NCBI RefSeq assembly: GCF_020447315.1
Contig: NZ_JAJADQ010000005.1
Coordinates: 186,001-250,000, forward strand
From: Hymenobacter nitidus
Lineage (GTDB): Bacteria; Bacteroidota; Bacteroidia; Cytophagales; Hymenobacteraceae
Direction of reading: 5' to 3'
Length of the DNA stretch: 64,000 bases
This document shows positions 19,150 through 28,307 of the stretch, piece by piece; position 1 is the first letter of the stretch, and each line of letters opens with the position of its first letter. The translations under genes were made by a program, and so were the position numbers. The notes beneath the pieces were generated by a model. That model saw only the letters and a list, made by a program, of their open reading frames with translations. It was not told the origin of the DNA and did no database searches.

Positions 19150-19192
19150 TAGACGGGATGAAAAAATTAAATGAGAAAAATGAATCAGGGCG

Positions 19193-19224
19193 CAAAGATA
19201 CTATTATTCTGGGGTTCTACTCAA
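19193..19224 (-). promoter_or_regulatory. Promoter of the rpsF operon
   Basis: Minus strand: -7 box TATCTTTG (19193-19200) and a -33 TTG (19222-19224) separated by 21 bases, which fits Bacteroidota promoter geometry. It lies about 45 bases upstream of the rpsF ATG. Confidence 0.65.
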
Positions 19225-19453
19225 GACCACGTGTAAAATTATTGGGACCCGGGAAATATCGGGGCGAAGGTGAAGCAAAGGCAAACCTTTGAAGCTAAGA
19301 TAAGTTAGCATAAGGAGTAGTATTAATCCGTGGGAGCTTCAAGCTCGGGTGTAGAGGGCAGCAATGTATTCCTATTATATAAGGAGATGCGCTGCGTTGG
19401 TTTTTAGAATGATTCTAAGCAAGCTGCAACGGGCGAAAATTAGCCCGGGCAGG

Positions 19454-19484
19454 TTTGCGGTCTGCGTTTCCCGACCTACATTTG
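19454..19484 (+). promoter_or_regulatory. Promoter of the act-cox respiratory block
   Basis: -33 TTTG (19454-19457), 19-base spacer, -7 TACATTTG (19477-19484): a full match to the Bacteroidota consensus. It lies 48 bases before ATG 19532, which also argues against the longer reading frame that begins at 19364. The rest of the 19150-19531 gap shows no gene. Confidence 0.75.
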
Positions 19485-19531
19485 TGGCCTTGAAGTACCC
19501 CTGCCTTTCTTTTTCCCAGTCACATTGTGCT

Positions 19532-20890
19532 ATGAATAGCATCCGACTTCGTCCACTCTCCCACTTCTTTCTAGCGCTGTTTCTGACATTTGCTGCCGTG
19601 GGTAACTCCACCGCTCAGCAAGCAGATGCCGCTCCCGTCGCTACGGCGCCGGCTGCTAGCAAGGATGGCGTGACGCCCGGCTCAACAGCCGCCGCCGCCC
19701 CAGCTGCCGCTGCGGGTGCCACCACCGGTGATGCCGCTGCTATCAGCGCTGGTAACGCTCTGTTCGCCCAAAACTGCGCTCAGTGCCACGCCATCAATGA
19801 TGTAGTAGTAGGCCCCGCCCTTAAAGATATTCACAAGCGTCGGCCAATCTCCTGGCTGATTCCGTGGATCAAGAACTCCAGCAAACTGGTTGCCAGCGGC
19901 GACGAGTACGCGGTGAAGATCTTCAACCAGTACCAGAAGCAGCAGATGCCGAGCTTCCAGCTCTCCGACGCTGAAATCACCTCGATTATCTCCTATGTAG
20001 CTGCCGAAAGTGATAAGCCTGCCCAGGCTACTGCCGGTGGTGCAACGGGTGATAATGCCGGTAAAGTTGACGGCCAGGATGCTGGTGCCACCGCTGGCGC
20101 TGGTACCGGCAGCAGCACCATCGACATTCTGCTGATTGTATTAGTAGTTGTGCTGCTGGTGCTGGTGGTAACCCTGGTTATCATCGCCAACATCATGAAA
20201 GACGTGCTGCGCGGCCGCAAAGACCTTGATGGTCGCGACGTGGAGCAGCTAGAGTCGCGCTTCGACCTGGGCAAGATCTACCGGTCGCCCGTGGTGCGTG
20301 GCCTGGCGTTGGGCCTGTTCGTACTGGTTGTGCTATATGAGTCGGTACAGGGTGTGATGGCCATTGGCTTGGCCCAGGGCTATCAGCCTACTCAGCCGAT
20401 TGCCTTCTCGCACAAGCTGCACGCCGGTGAAAACCAGATTAACTGCTCGTACTGCCACACGTCGGTATACAAGAGCAAGAGCGCTAACATTCCTTCGGCC
20501 AACATCTGTATGAACTGCCACTCGCAGATCAAAACGGAGTCGCCCGAAATCAAGAAGATATACCGCGCCATCGAGCGTAAGCAGCCAATCCAGTGGGTTC
20601 GGATTCACAACCTGCCTGACTTAGCCTACTTCAACCACTCGCAGCACACCCAGGTGGGCGGCATCGAGTGCCAGACCTGCCACGGTCCGATTCAGAATAT
20701 GGAAGTGGTGTACCAGTATTCGCCTCTCACCATGGGCTGGTGCATCAACTGCCACCGCGAAACGCCTCTCAACACGAAGGGCAACGGCTACTACAACAAC
20801 CTCGTGAAGCTGCACGATAAAGCCAACGGTGCTGCACCGTTTACGGTATCGTCGAACGGCGGCACGGAGTGCTCGAAGTGCCACTACTAG
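19532..20890 (+). CDS. actA: Alternative complex III multiheme cytochrome c subunit ActA
   Basis: 452 residues. Periplasmic multiheme subunit that passes electrons from the ACIII quinol site to oxidase. It has a signal peptide (about 1-28, MNSIRLRPLSHFFLALFLTF). An Ala-rich linker and an extra cytochrome c domain follow, with CAQCH at about 82-86 and a Met-containing QQMPSF. A Gly/Ala linker precedes a membrane helix (about 193-222), and a second helix is at about 255-280. The pentaheme part has CSYCH, CMNCH, CQTCH, CINCH and CSKCH, the last ending the protein. The total is six CxxCH motifs. ATG 19532 is chosen from the promoter just upstream. Confidence 0.93.
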   Translation: MNSIRLRPLSHFFLALFLTFAAVGNSTAQQADAAPVATAPAASKDGVTPGSTAAAAPAAAAGATTGDAAAISAGNALFAQNCAQCHAINDVVVGPALKDIHKRRPISWLIPWIKNSSKLVASGDEYAVKIFNQYQKQQMPSFQLSDAEITSIISYVAAESDKPAQATAGGATGDNAGKVDGQDAGATAGAGTGSSTIDILLIVLVVVLLVLVVTLVIIANIMKDVLRGRKDLDGRDVEQLESRFDLGKIYRSPVVRGLALGLFVLVVLYESVQGVMAIGLAQGYQPTQPIAFSHKLHAGENQINCSYCHTSVYKSKSANIPSANICMNCHSQIKTESPEIKKIYRAIERKQPIQWVRIHNLPDLAYFNHSQHTQVGGIECQTCHGPIQNMEVVYQYSPLTMGWCINCHRETPLNTKGNGYYNNLVKLHDKANGAAPFTVSSNGGTECSKCHY

Positions 20891-20896
20891 CATACT

Positions 20897-20947
20897 AGGT
20901 CTTAGGTGCCCGAGCCAGCAGTGCTGCTTTCGGAGCGCCTAAGACCT
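20897..20947. repeat. Intercistronic inverted repeat, actA-actB
   Basis: Arms AGGTCTTAGGTGC (20897-20909) and GCGCCTAAGACCT (20935-20947) pair with one G-T wobble. The loop can pair again (CCGA..TCGG, CAGCA..TGCTG), making one long hairpin followed by GTTTTCTTCTTT. It could act as an attenuator, an RNA processing or stability element, or a small dispersed repeat. CCTAAGACC recurs just before actB and actC. Confidence 0.6.
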
Positions 20948-21043
20948 GTTTTCTTCTTTAAAAACAAGCATACCAACTTAGAGACTTACCGGACCTGAAT
21001 CCAAGTCGCTAAGTCCCTAAGACCCTAGTCCCCAAAAAACACG

Positions 21044-24000
21044 ATGCAAGAGTCGCCTAAGTACTGGAAGGGAATTGAGGAACTGGAAAGCTCACCGGAG
21101 TTCGTAAAAGGCGCGTTCAGCGAGTTTGCGGATTTTCTGCCGGTGAAGGAATCCCACGGCTCTTCCGACGCCGCGGTAGCCCCGCGTCGCGACTTCCTCA
21201 AACTCATGGGCTTTGGTATTGCCGCTGCCACCCTGGCTAGCTGCGAAACCCCGGTCCGCAAGGCAATTCCCTACCTGAACAAGCCTGAAGAGGTTGATCC
21301 GGGTATTGCCAACTTTTACGCCTCCACTTATTTCACCGGTACCGACTACAACAGTGTGTTGGTAAAAACCCGTGAGGGCCGGCCAATTAAGCTGGAAGGC
21401 AACCCTGAGTCGCCCATTACGCGGGGTGGCCTGTCGGCCCGGGCTCAGGCCTCGGTGCTGAGCCTCTACGATAAAGGCCGTCTGCAGCACTTCGCCATCA
21501 AGGGTAAGAAAGCTGCTACCGACCAAGTCGACCAGGAAATCCGCACGAAGCTGGCCGGTGTTACCGGTCGTATTGCCATCGTGTCGCCGACTATCATCAG
21601 CCCAAGCACCAAGAAGGTAATTGCTGAGTTTGCCTCGCGCTACCCCAACACGGAGCACGTGATGTACGATGCCAACTCCCAGTCAGCACTGCTGCGGGCC
21701 AATGGTGGCGTACTGCCTTCCTACGATTTCAGCAAAGCTGCTGTTATCGTGAGCTTGGGCGCCGACTTCCTCGGTACTTGGCTTTCTCCGGTTGAGTATG
21801 CTCGTCAGTACATCACCAACCGCAAGGTATCGGCTGACAAGAAGACCATGTCGCGTCACTTCCAGTTTGAAACCGCGCTGTCACTGACTGGTTCCAACGC
21901 CGATGTTCGGGTACCGGTTAAGCCCTCGGAAATGGGTGCTACTGCCTTGGCATTATACAATGGCGTAGTAGGCAGCGGTGCTGCCAGTTCGGCCCAGCTG
22001 AAGAAAGCTGCCGATGAGCTGAAAGCCGCTGGCAGCCGTGGTTTGGTTGTGTCGGGTTCCAATGATGTAGCCGTACAAACGCTGGTAGCCGCCATCAACC
22101 AGGCTATCGGCAGTGCAGCCGTTGACGTTGCTAGCCCATCGATGCTGCGCCAAGGGGATGATGCCCGCATGCTGCGTCTGGTGAACGATATGAATGCTGG
22201 CACCGTTGGCGCCGTGATTTTCTATCATGCCAACCCCGCCTACGACCATCCGCTGGCTGATAAAGTGAAAACGGGTGTCGCCAAAGTAGCGCTGAGCATT
22301 TCGCTTAACGACCGTTTGGACGAAACCACTTCGCTTTGCACCTACGCTTGCCCCGACCACAACTATCTGGAGTCGTGGAATGACTATGAGCCGAAGCGTG
22401 GCTTCCTGAGCCTGAGTCAGCCCACGATTTCGCCGCTGTTTGCTACCCGTCAGGCGCAGGACAGCCTGCTGACCTGGGCTGGTAATCCGCAGAGCTACTA
22501 CAATTACCTGCGCGCTTCCTGGCGCGGTCTGCTGGGAGGCAACTTCCAGGCTGGCTGGGATAAAGCCGTACACGATGGTGTGGCAGTCGGCTCTTTGTCG
22601 CCGGCTCCGGTAGCACAGGCTGCTCCGGCCATGAGCACCGACCAAGCTATTGCCGCCATCAATTCCGCCCCGAAAGGCTCAGGCATTGAACTGGCCCTCT
22701 ACGAGAAGGTTGGCGTTGGCGTTGGTAGCTGCGAGGCTAACAACCCTTGGCTGCAGGAATTGCCCGACCCGGTTTCGAAAGCTACCTGGGGCAACTACGT
22801 AGCCGTTCCCCGCAAGATGGCAGTAGCCAAGGAGTGGGAGCAGGGCGACGTTCTGAAAGTAACTGCCAACGGTAAATCCATTGAGTTGCCCGTGCTGATT
22901 CAGCCCGGTCAAGCCAACGATACTGTCAGCATCGCCATTGGCTACGGCCGCGAAATGGCGGGCAAAGTGGGCGACAAAACCGGCGCTAACGCCTACCCAC
23001 TAGCCGTGGTACGCGACAACGCCGTAATCTTCGCTAACACTGTAACGCTGGAGAAGACGGGTGCTCAGTCGCCCATCGCCCAGACCCAGACGCACCACAC
23101 CATCATGGACCGCAAGCCGGTCGTGCAGGAGTCGACGCTGGCCAAATATATTGAGAACCCTAAGGAGGTAACCGAGTACGACAAGATTGCTACGCCGGAA
23201 GGCCTAGAGAAGCCCAACAAGGTTTCGCTGTGGCAGGACTATGAGTACAAGAACCACCACTGGGGCATGGTTATCGACCTCAACTCCTGCATTGGCTGCG
23301 GCTCGTGCGTAGTGGGTTGCCAGGTGGAGAACAACGTTGCCGTTGTGGGTAAGCAGGAAGTAATCAACCGTCGCGAAATGCACTGGTTGCGTATTGACCG
23401 CTACTACAGCTCGGACGCCAGCAAGGAGGATTTCGCGGAGAAAGGCAAACTGGCTACGTATGCAGCCATGGAAGACCCGTCGGAGAACCCGTCGGTTATT
23501 TTTCAGCCTATGCTCTGCCAGCACTGCAACCACGCTCCCTGCGAAACGGTGTGCCCTGTACTGGCTACCACCCACAGCTCGGAAGGTCTAAACCAGATGA
23601 CCTACAACCGTTGCGTAGGTACCCGCTACTGCGCTAACAACTGCCCATACAAGGTTCGTCGCTTTAACTGGTTCTCGTACTACTCCAACGAGAAATTCGA
23701 AGACGTAAACGGCCACATGTTCACGGATCTGGGCCGCATGGTACTGAATCCCGACGTGACAGTCCGGGCTCGGGGTGTGATGGAAAAATGCTCGTTCTGC
23801 GTACAGCGAATTCAGCTCGGTAAGCTGGAAGCCAAGAAGCAGAAGCGCCGTCCGAAAGATGGAGAAGTGGTAACCGCCTGCGCGCAGTCGTGCCCCACCC
23901 AAGCCATCGTATTCGGCGACATGCGCGACCCGGAGTCGCAGATCTCGAAGATCATGCGCCGTGAGGATGGTGAGCGTGGCTTCCACGTTCTGGATGCCAT

Positions 24001-24070
24001 CAACGTGCAGCCTAACATCACGTATCTGACCAAGATCCGTAACACGGAAACTGAAGTTCGCAACGCTTAA
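21044..24070 (+). CDS. actB: Alternative complex III iron-sulfur/molybdopterin-type subunit ActB
   Basis: 1008 residues. Fused B1-B2 subunit of ACIII. A twin-arginine motif RRDFLKLMGFGIAAATLASC (about 49-68) ends in a lipobox-like cysteine. A molybdopterin-oxidoreductase-like domain follows (about 80-690). In this family it has lost its molybdenum cofactor. The C-terminal ferredoxin domain has the cysteine sets CIGCGSCVVGC (about 749-759), CQHCNHAPCETVC (about 825-837), CVGTRYCANNC (about 858-868) and CSFC..CAQSC (about 910-950), giving the expected three 4Fe-4S and one 3Fe-4S clusters. Second gene of the act operon. Confidence 0.95.
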   Translation: MQESPKYWKGIEELESSPEFVKGAFSEFADFLPVKESHGSSDAAVAPRRDFLKLMGFGIAAATLASCETPVRKAIPYLNKPEEVDPGIANFYASTYFTGTDYNSVLVKTREGRPIKLEGNPESPITRGGLSARAQASVLSLYDKGRLQHFAIKGKKAATDQVDQEIRTKLAGVTGRIAIVSPTIISPSTKKVIAEFASRYPNTEHVMYDANSQSALLRANGGVLPSYDFSKAAVIVSLGADFLGTWLSPVEYARQYITNRKVSADKKTMSRHFQFETALSLTGSNADVRVPVKPSEMGATALALYNGVVGSGAASSAQLKKAADELKAAGSRGLVVSGSNDVAVQTLVAAINQAIGSAAVDVASPSMLRQGDDARMLRLVNDMNAGTVGAVIFYHANPAYDHPLADKVKTGVAKVALSISLNDRLDETTSLCTYACPDHNYLESWNDYEPKRGFLSLSQPTISPLFATRQAQDSLLTWAGNPQSYYNYLRASWRGLLGGNFQAGWDKAVHDGVAVGSLSPAPVAQAAPAMSTDQAIAAINSAPKGSGIELALYEKVGVGVGSCEANNPWLQELPDPVSKATWGNYVAVPRKMAVAKEWEQGDVLKVTANGKSIELPVLIQPGQANDTVSIAIGYGREMAGKVGDKTGANAYPLAVVRDNAVIFANTVTLEKTGAQSPIAQTQTHHTIMDRKPVVQESTLAKYIENPKEVTEYDKIATPEGLEKPNKVSLWQDYEYKNHHWGMVIDLNSCIGCGSCVVGCQVENNVAVVGKQEVINRREMHWLRIDRYYSSDASKEDFAEKGKLATYAAMEDPSENPSVIFQPMLCQHCNHAPCETVCPVLATTHSSEGLNQMTYNRCVGTRYCANNCPYKVRRFNWFSYYSNEKFEDVNGHMFTDLGRMVLNPDVTVRARGVMEKCSFCVQRIQLGKLEAKKQKRRPKDGEVVTACAQSCPTQAIVFGDMRDPESQISKIMRREDGERGFHVLDAINVQPNITYLTKIRNTETEVRNA

Positions 24071-24086
24071 TAACAGGGTCAAGGAG

Positions 24087-24157
24087 CTTAGGAACGGAGG
24101 GTAGGGGTGATGCTCAACCATTGGTTCGAAACAGACGACAGACCCTCCATTCCTAAG
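24087..24157. repeat. Intercistronic inverted repeat, actB-actC
   Basis: Arms CTTAGGAACGGAGGGT (24087-24102) and ACCCTCCATTCCTAAG (24142-24157) match with one mismatch around a 39-base loop. The 3' side runs into CCTAAGACCC, also seen just before actB. It has no T-run, so it is not a simple terminator. Confidence 0.6.
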
Positions 24158-24180
24158 ACCCCAACTAACCAACAAAAACT

Positions 24181-25638
24181 ATGCAGCACGTATCGCCTGT
24201 ACGGGAGCCGCTCGTAACCGGGGGGAAAACGTACCACGACGTCACTCAAGACGTGTGCCGCCAGGTAGAGGCCGCCCCGAACGTTCGGTGGATGGCCGCC
24301 CTGAGCGTAGCGCTCTTTTTCCTCGGTATCTTTCTTTACTCCGTGTACCGCACCCTGTGGTATGGTATCGGAGAATGGGGTCTGAACAAAACCGTCGGCT
24401 GGGCCTGGGACATCACCAACTTCGTGTGGTGGGTAGGTATCGGTCACGCTGGTACTCTGATTTCGGCAGTTCTGCTGCTGTTCCGTCAGAAGTGGCGGAG
24501 CTCCATCAACCGCGCCGCAGAAGCTATGACGATCTTCGCCGTAATCTGCGCCGCCATGTTCCCGGTACTGCACATGGGCCGTCCTTGGCTGGCTTACTGG
24601 GTATTCCCGCTGCAGAACACCTTCGGCTCGCTGTGGGTGAACTTCAATTCGCCGCTGCTCTGGGACGTATTCGCTATTTCGACCTACTTTACTGTGTCGC
24701 TGGTATTCTGGTACACAGGTCTAGTACCCGACTTCGCTACCATCCGTGACCGGGCTAAAGGTCCGATTGCCAAAGTAGCTTATTCGCTGCTGAGCATGGG
24801 CTGGACAGGTTCGGCTAAGCACTGGAGCCGCTACGAAACGGTGTCGCTGATTCTGGCTGGTGTTTCGACCCCGCTGGTACTGTCAGTACACACTATTGTA
24901 TCGATGGACTTTGCTACCTCGGTAGTACCAGGCTGGCACACCACTATCTTTCCTCCTTACTTCGTAGCTGGCGCTATCTTCTCGGGTTTCGCCATGGTAC
25001 TGACCCTGATGCTTATCACGCGGGTTGTATTTAAGCTGGAAGATTACATCACGATGGAGCACATCGCCCTCATGAATAAAATCATGATGATTACTGGCTC
25101 TATCGTAGGTGTGGCTTACATCACGGAGTTCTTCATTGCCTGGTATTCGCAGGTTGAGTTTGAGCAATACGCCTTCATCAACCGCGCTACCGGTCCTTAC
25201 TGGTGGGCTTATGCCTCGATGATGACCTGCAACGTGATTACGCCCCAGCTGGTGTGGATTCGCAAGGTTCGGTACAGCATTCCGCTGACGTTCATTCTGT
25301 CCATCATCGTAAACATTGGTATGTGGTTCGAGCGTTTCGTGATTATCGTAACCTCGCTGCACCGCGACTACCTGCCTTCGAGCTGGGTTATGTTCTCGCC
25401 ATCCATTATCGACATCGGTATCTATGTCGGTACGCTGGGCTTGTTCTTCACGCTGTTCCTGCTCTTCGCTAAGTTCTTCCCCGTGATTAATATGGCTGAA
25501 GTGAAGACCGTGCTGAAATACACGGTTGACAACGGTCCGACCTATACTGGTCATGATCCGCACCACGACCTGATTCACAAGCCAACCACCCACGGAGTGC
25601 CTGCCAATGCTCCGGTAAACTACGATAAGCATGACTAA
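24181..25638 (+). CDS. actC: Alternative complex III membrane subunit ActC (NrfD-like)
   Basis: 485 residues with about ten membrane helices. NrfD/PsrC-family quinol-binding integral membrane subunit, which oxidises quinol at the periplasmic side and contacts ActB. Family features include [27 protein letters not shown] (about 66-92), [11 protein letters not shown] and [19 protein letters not shown]. The C-terminal polar tail holds several histidines ([10 protein letters not shown]). It overlaps actD by 8 bases, so the two are probably translationally coupled. Confidence 0.95.
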   Translation: MQHVSPVREPLVTGGKTYHDVTQDVCRQVEAAPNVRWMAALSVALFFLGIFLYSVYRTLWYGIGEWGLNKTVGWAWDITNFVWWVGIGHAGTLISAVLLLFRQKWRSSINRAAEAMTIFAVICAAMFPVLHMGRPWLAYWVFPLQNTFGSLWVNFNSPLLWDVFAISTYFTVSLVFWYTGLVPDFATIRDRAKGPIAKVAYSLLSMGWTGSAKHWSRYETVSLILAGVSTPLVLSVHTIVSMDFATSVVPGWHTTIFPPYFVAGAIFSGFAMVLTLMLITRVVFKLEDYITMEHIALMNKIMMITGSIVGVAYITEFFIAWYSQVEFEQYAFINRATGPYWWAYASMMTCNVITPQLVWIRKVRYSIPLTFILSIIVNIGMWFERFVIIVTSLHRDYLPSSWVMFSPSIIDIGIYVGTLGLFFTLFLLFAKFFPVINMAEVKTVLKYTVDNGPTYTGHDPHHDLIHKPTTHGVPANAPVNYDKHD

Positions 25639-26155
25639 GCGCTTCGCCCTCGGCATCTTCGACGACGAAGACGTGCTGTTGCACGCCATTGAGAACGTCC
25701 GCGCGGCGGGTGTTAAAATCTACGAAGTATTTACCCCGTTCCCCATCCACGGCATCGACGATGCTCTGGGTATTGAACGGTCCCGGTTGCCCATTGCCGC
25801 TTTCTTCTACGGCATGTGCGGTCTGGCCTTCGCTCTGTGGATGCAGATTTACATGCTCGGTTTCGATTGGCCCATGATTATTGGTGGTAAGCCGCACATT
25901 GCGCTGCCCGCCTTTATTCCAGTATCCTTCGAATTGACGGTGTTCTTTACCTGCCACGGCATGGTAATCACCTTCTACACGATCAGCAAACTGTATCCTC
26001 GCTGGAGAACTCCAGTTCTGGATGTACGCTCGACGGACGACAAGTTCGTCATGGCTATTGAGATCAACGAAAGCACTGACCTCAACAACCTGAGCAAACT
26101 GCTGCGCGAGAACGGCGCCTCGGAGGTGAACGAAAAAGAAATGACTAAGAACTAA
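25631..26155 (+). CDS. actD: Alternative complex III subunit ActD (DUF3341)
   Basis: 174 residues, DUF3341. An N-terminal soluble part ([33 protein letters not shown]) is followed by two membrane helices (about 55-80 and 95-120) and a short cytoplasmic C-terminal domain. In known ACIII structures this is an accessory membrane subunit without cofactors. It overlaps actC by 8 bases, and its stop shares one base with the actE start. Confidence 0.93.
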   Translation: MTKRFALGIFDDEDVLLHAIENVRAAGVKIYEVFTPFPIHGIDDALGIERSRLPIAAFFYGMCGLAFALWMQIYMLGFDWPMIIGGKPHIALPAFIPVSFELTVFFTCHGMVITFYTISKLYPRWRTPVLDVRSTDDKFVMAIEINESTDLNNLSKLLRENGASEVNEKEMTKN

Positions 26156-26877
26156 TGACGCACACGCTGAAACTAGGTCTGCAGGCGTCGGCTATTCTAT
26201 TTGCCTCGGTGCTGACTACAGCTTGTAACAAGGCTGATGATACGGGCTTGGAGTACGCGCCGCAGATGTATGAGTCCATTGGCTACGAACCGCTGAAGCA
26301 GATTCATACGAACACGGTGAATCCGATGGGGCTGAACATGCGCACTCCGGTAGTGGGCACTGTTCCCCGTGGGAAGCTCAACTACTACTCCCACATCCCG
26401 AAGGATAGCGTAACCACGGCTGAGCGCCGTCTGCGCAATCCTTATTCCTACACCAAAGCCAATCTTGAAGAAGGGAAGGTTTTGTACACCCGAATCTGCT
26501 CGCATTGCCATGGCGAGGCGGGCGCTGGTGACGGGCCGGTAGGGCAGAAGTTCAAGGGCGTACCTAACTACACGGTAGGTGCCTATAAGACTATGAACGA
26601 GGCCCACGTCTACCACGTGATTCAGTGGGGTAAAAACCGCATGATGCCGCACGGCTCCATTGTGAATCCCGAAGAGCGCTGGAAGATTGCTATGTATGTC
26701 CGCGTACTGCAAGCTGGTAAAGGCCCTGATGGACTGGCTGATTTTGTGAAAGTCAGCAATGACTCCACTCAGATGACTGACCGTGCTACCCAGGCTCCAG
26801 TTTTGGAAGCTCAGGCCGATAAAGCATCATCCACTCCCGGTCAAGGTGACCAGGCACGAAACGGAACGGCGAACTAA
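26155..26877 (+). CDS. actE: Alternative complex III monoheme cytochrome c subunit ActE
   Basis: 240 residues. The signal ends in a lipobox (SVLTTAC, about Cys24), so it is a lipid-anchored periplasmic cytochrome. One heme site CSHCH lies at about 117-121 and a distal methionine candidate is in NRMMPHGSI (about 161-169). The C-terminal ~35 residues are an Ala/Gln/Asp-rich tail. It is expected to accept electrons from ActA and hand them to the oxidase. It overlaps actD and is followed 2 bases later by actF. Confidence 0.93.
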   Translation: MTHTLKLGLQASAILFASVLTTACNKADDTGLEYAPQMYESIGYEPLKQIHTNTVNPMGLNMRTPVVGTVPRGKLNYYSHIPKDSVTTAERRLRNPYSYTKANLEEGKVLYTRICSHCHGEAGAGDGPVGQKFKGVPNYTVGAYKTMNEAHVYHVIQWGKNRMMPHGSIVNPEERWKIAMYVRVLQAGKGPDGLADFVKVSNDSTQMTDRATQAPVLEAQADKASSTPGQGDQARNGTAN

Positions 26878-26879
26878 CT

Positions 26880-28214
26880 ATGGCAACTCTGACGCATCAT
26901 GAAAGCGCCACGGCTGAATACCTGGAGCTTTCGCCGAAAACCCGCAGAACATTCATCAGCATCATCGTTGCTGGGGTGGTCCTGCTGGCCATTGGACTAA
27001 TTATGGCCGCCTTCTACGGCGGCGGACACGAAGCTGCCGGAGCCGCCCATGGCGCTGGTGCTGCTCATGCAGCAGGACCCGAGGCTGGGGCCGGAGCAGC
27101 CCACCACGAGGGTAGCCCAGCATGGCTGAAGCGCCTGATTGTGAGCCTGTGGCACAACAACGTATTCTTCGTGGGCGTGTCGGCTATTGGTACCTTCTTC
27201 GTCGCGCTGCAGTATGTAGCCTACGCGGGTTGGTCGGTAGTTATTAAGCGTATCAACGAAGCCATGAGTGTTTGGCTGCTGCCCGGCCTCGTTATTTTCC
27301 TGGCCGTCTTCTTCCTGGGCCGTCATGACCTGTTCCACTGGACTCACGACGGTATCATGGACCCCAAAGCCGCCAACTACGATGCTATCATCGCCGGCAA
27401 GAGCGGCTTCTTGAATACGCCTTTTTACCTGATTCGCATGGTCGTGTACCTGGGCATCTGGTGGTTCTTCTCCGAGCGTCTGCGCAAGATTTCGCTGGCT
27501 GAAGATCTCAACGGCGGTACCGAGTACTTCCATAAGAGCATCAACGTAGCTGCGCTGTTCCTCGTGCTCTACGCCGTAACCTCGTCAATGTCGGCCTGGG
27601 ATTGGGTAATGTCAGTTGACGTACACTGGTTCAGCACCATGTTTGGCTGGTACGTATTCGCCTCCTGGTGGGTATCGGGCATCGCCCTGACTACCCTGAC
27701 GGCTATCTACCTAAAGCAAGCCGGCTACCTGAAGTATGTAAACTCGAACCACCTGCACGATTTGGGTAAGTTCATGTTCGGCTTCAGCATCTTCTGGACC
27801 TACGTATGGTTCTCGCAGTTCATGCTGATCTGGTATGCCAACTTGCCTGAAGAAGCAGTGTACTACAACCAGCGTCTGGGCGGCTTCAACGGTGCCTATA
27901 CGTGGATGTTCTTCTTCAACCTGGTTATCAACTTTGTTTTCCCCTTCCTGCTGATGATGACGCGGGATGCAAAGCGTCAGATGATCATGCTGAAAATCGT
28001 GAGCATTGCCATCCTGATTGGTCACTGGTCCGATTTCTATTTAATGCTCATGCCTGCAACTATGAAGGGCGAGAATGGGTTCGTAATAGAGATAGGCGTG
28101 GCTTTGATCTTCCTGGGTAGCTACCTGCTGTTGTTTACCAAGCGCTTGGCGCAAGCCTCCCTGGTACCGGTAAATCACCCGTTCCTGGACGAAAGCGTGC
28201 ACCACACGACTTAA
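26880..28214 (+). CDS. actF: Alternative complex III membrane subunit ActF
   Basis: 444 residues, second NrfD-like integral membrane subunit of ACIII, with about ten hydrophobic helices. Family stretches include FFVALQYVAYAGWSVVIKRI (about 103-122), FLGRHDLFHWTHDGIMDP and DWVMSVDVHWFSTMFGWYVFA (about 241-261). After the first helix there is a His/Ala/Gly-rich loop (about 50-75). It completes the actABCDEF set; the 93-base gap before the oxidase genes carries another inverted repeat. Confidence 0.94.
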   Translation: MATLTHHESATAEYLELSPKTRRTFISIIVAGVVLLAIGLIMAAFYGGGHEAAGAAHGAGAAHAAGPEAGAGAAHHEGSPAWLKRLIVSLWHNNVFFVGVSAIGTFFVALQYVAYAGWSVVIKRINEAMSVWLLPGLVIFLAVFFLGRHDLFHWTHDGIMDPKAANYDAIIAGKSGFLNTPFYLIRMVVYLGIWWFFSERLRKISLAEDLNGGTEYFHKSINVAALFLVLYAVTSSMSAWDWVMSVDVHWFSTMFGWYVFASWWVSGIALTTLTAIYLKQAGYLKYVNSNHLHDLGKFMFGFSIFWTYVWFSQFMLIWYANLPEEAVYYNQRLGGFNGAYTWMFFFNLVINFVFPFLLMMTRDAKRQMIMLKIVSIAILIGHWSDFYLMLMPATMKGENGFVIEIGVALIFLGSYLLLFTKRLAQASLVPVNHPFLDESVHHTT

Positions 28215-28228
28215 TTAGACATGAGTAT

Positions 28229-28291
28229 TGAGAAGTGAGAAGTTAGACTTGATTGTGTAACGAAATCTCACTTCTAACCTCTCAACTCTCA
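28229..28291. repeat. Intercistronic inverted repeat, actF-oxidase subunit II
   Basis: Arms TGAGAAGTGAGAAGTTAGA (28229-28247) and TCTAACCTCTCAACTCTCA (28273-28291) pair at 16 of 19 positions. The arms are purine-rich and pyrimidine-rich respectively and carry an internal GAGAAGT-type reiteration. The sequence differs from the two upstream hairpins but its position is analogous. Confidence 0.55.
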
Positions 28292-28307
28292 CCTCTTCAT
28301 TCAACTA

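Noticed and set aside
19364..19531. Upstream extension of actA
   Set aside because: It would run through the promoter at 19454-19484, and the downstream ATG gives a proper signal peptide.
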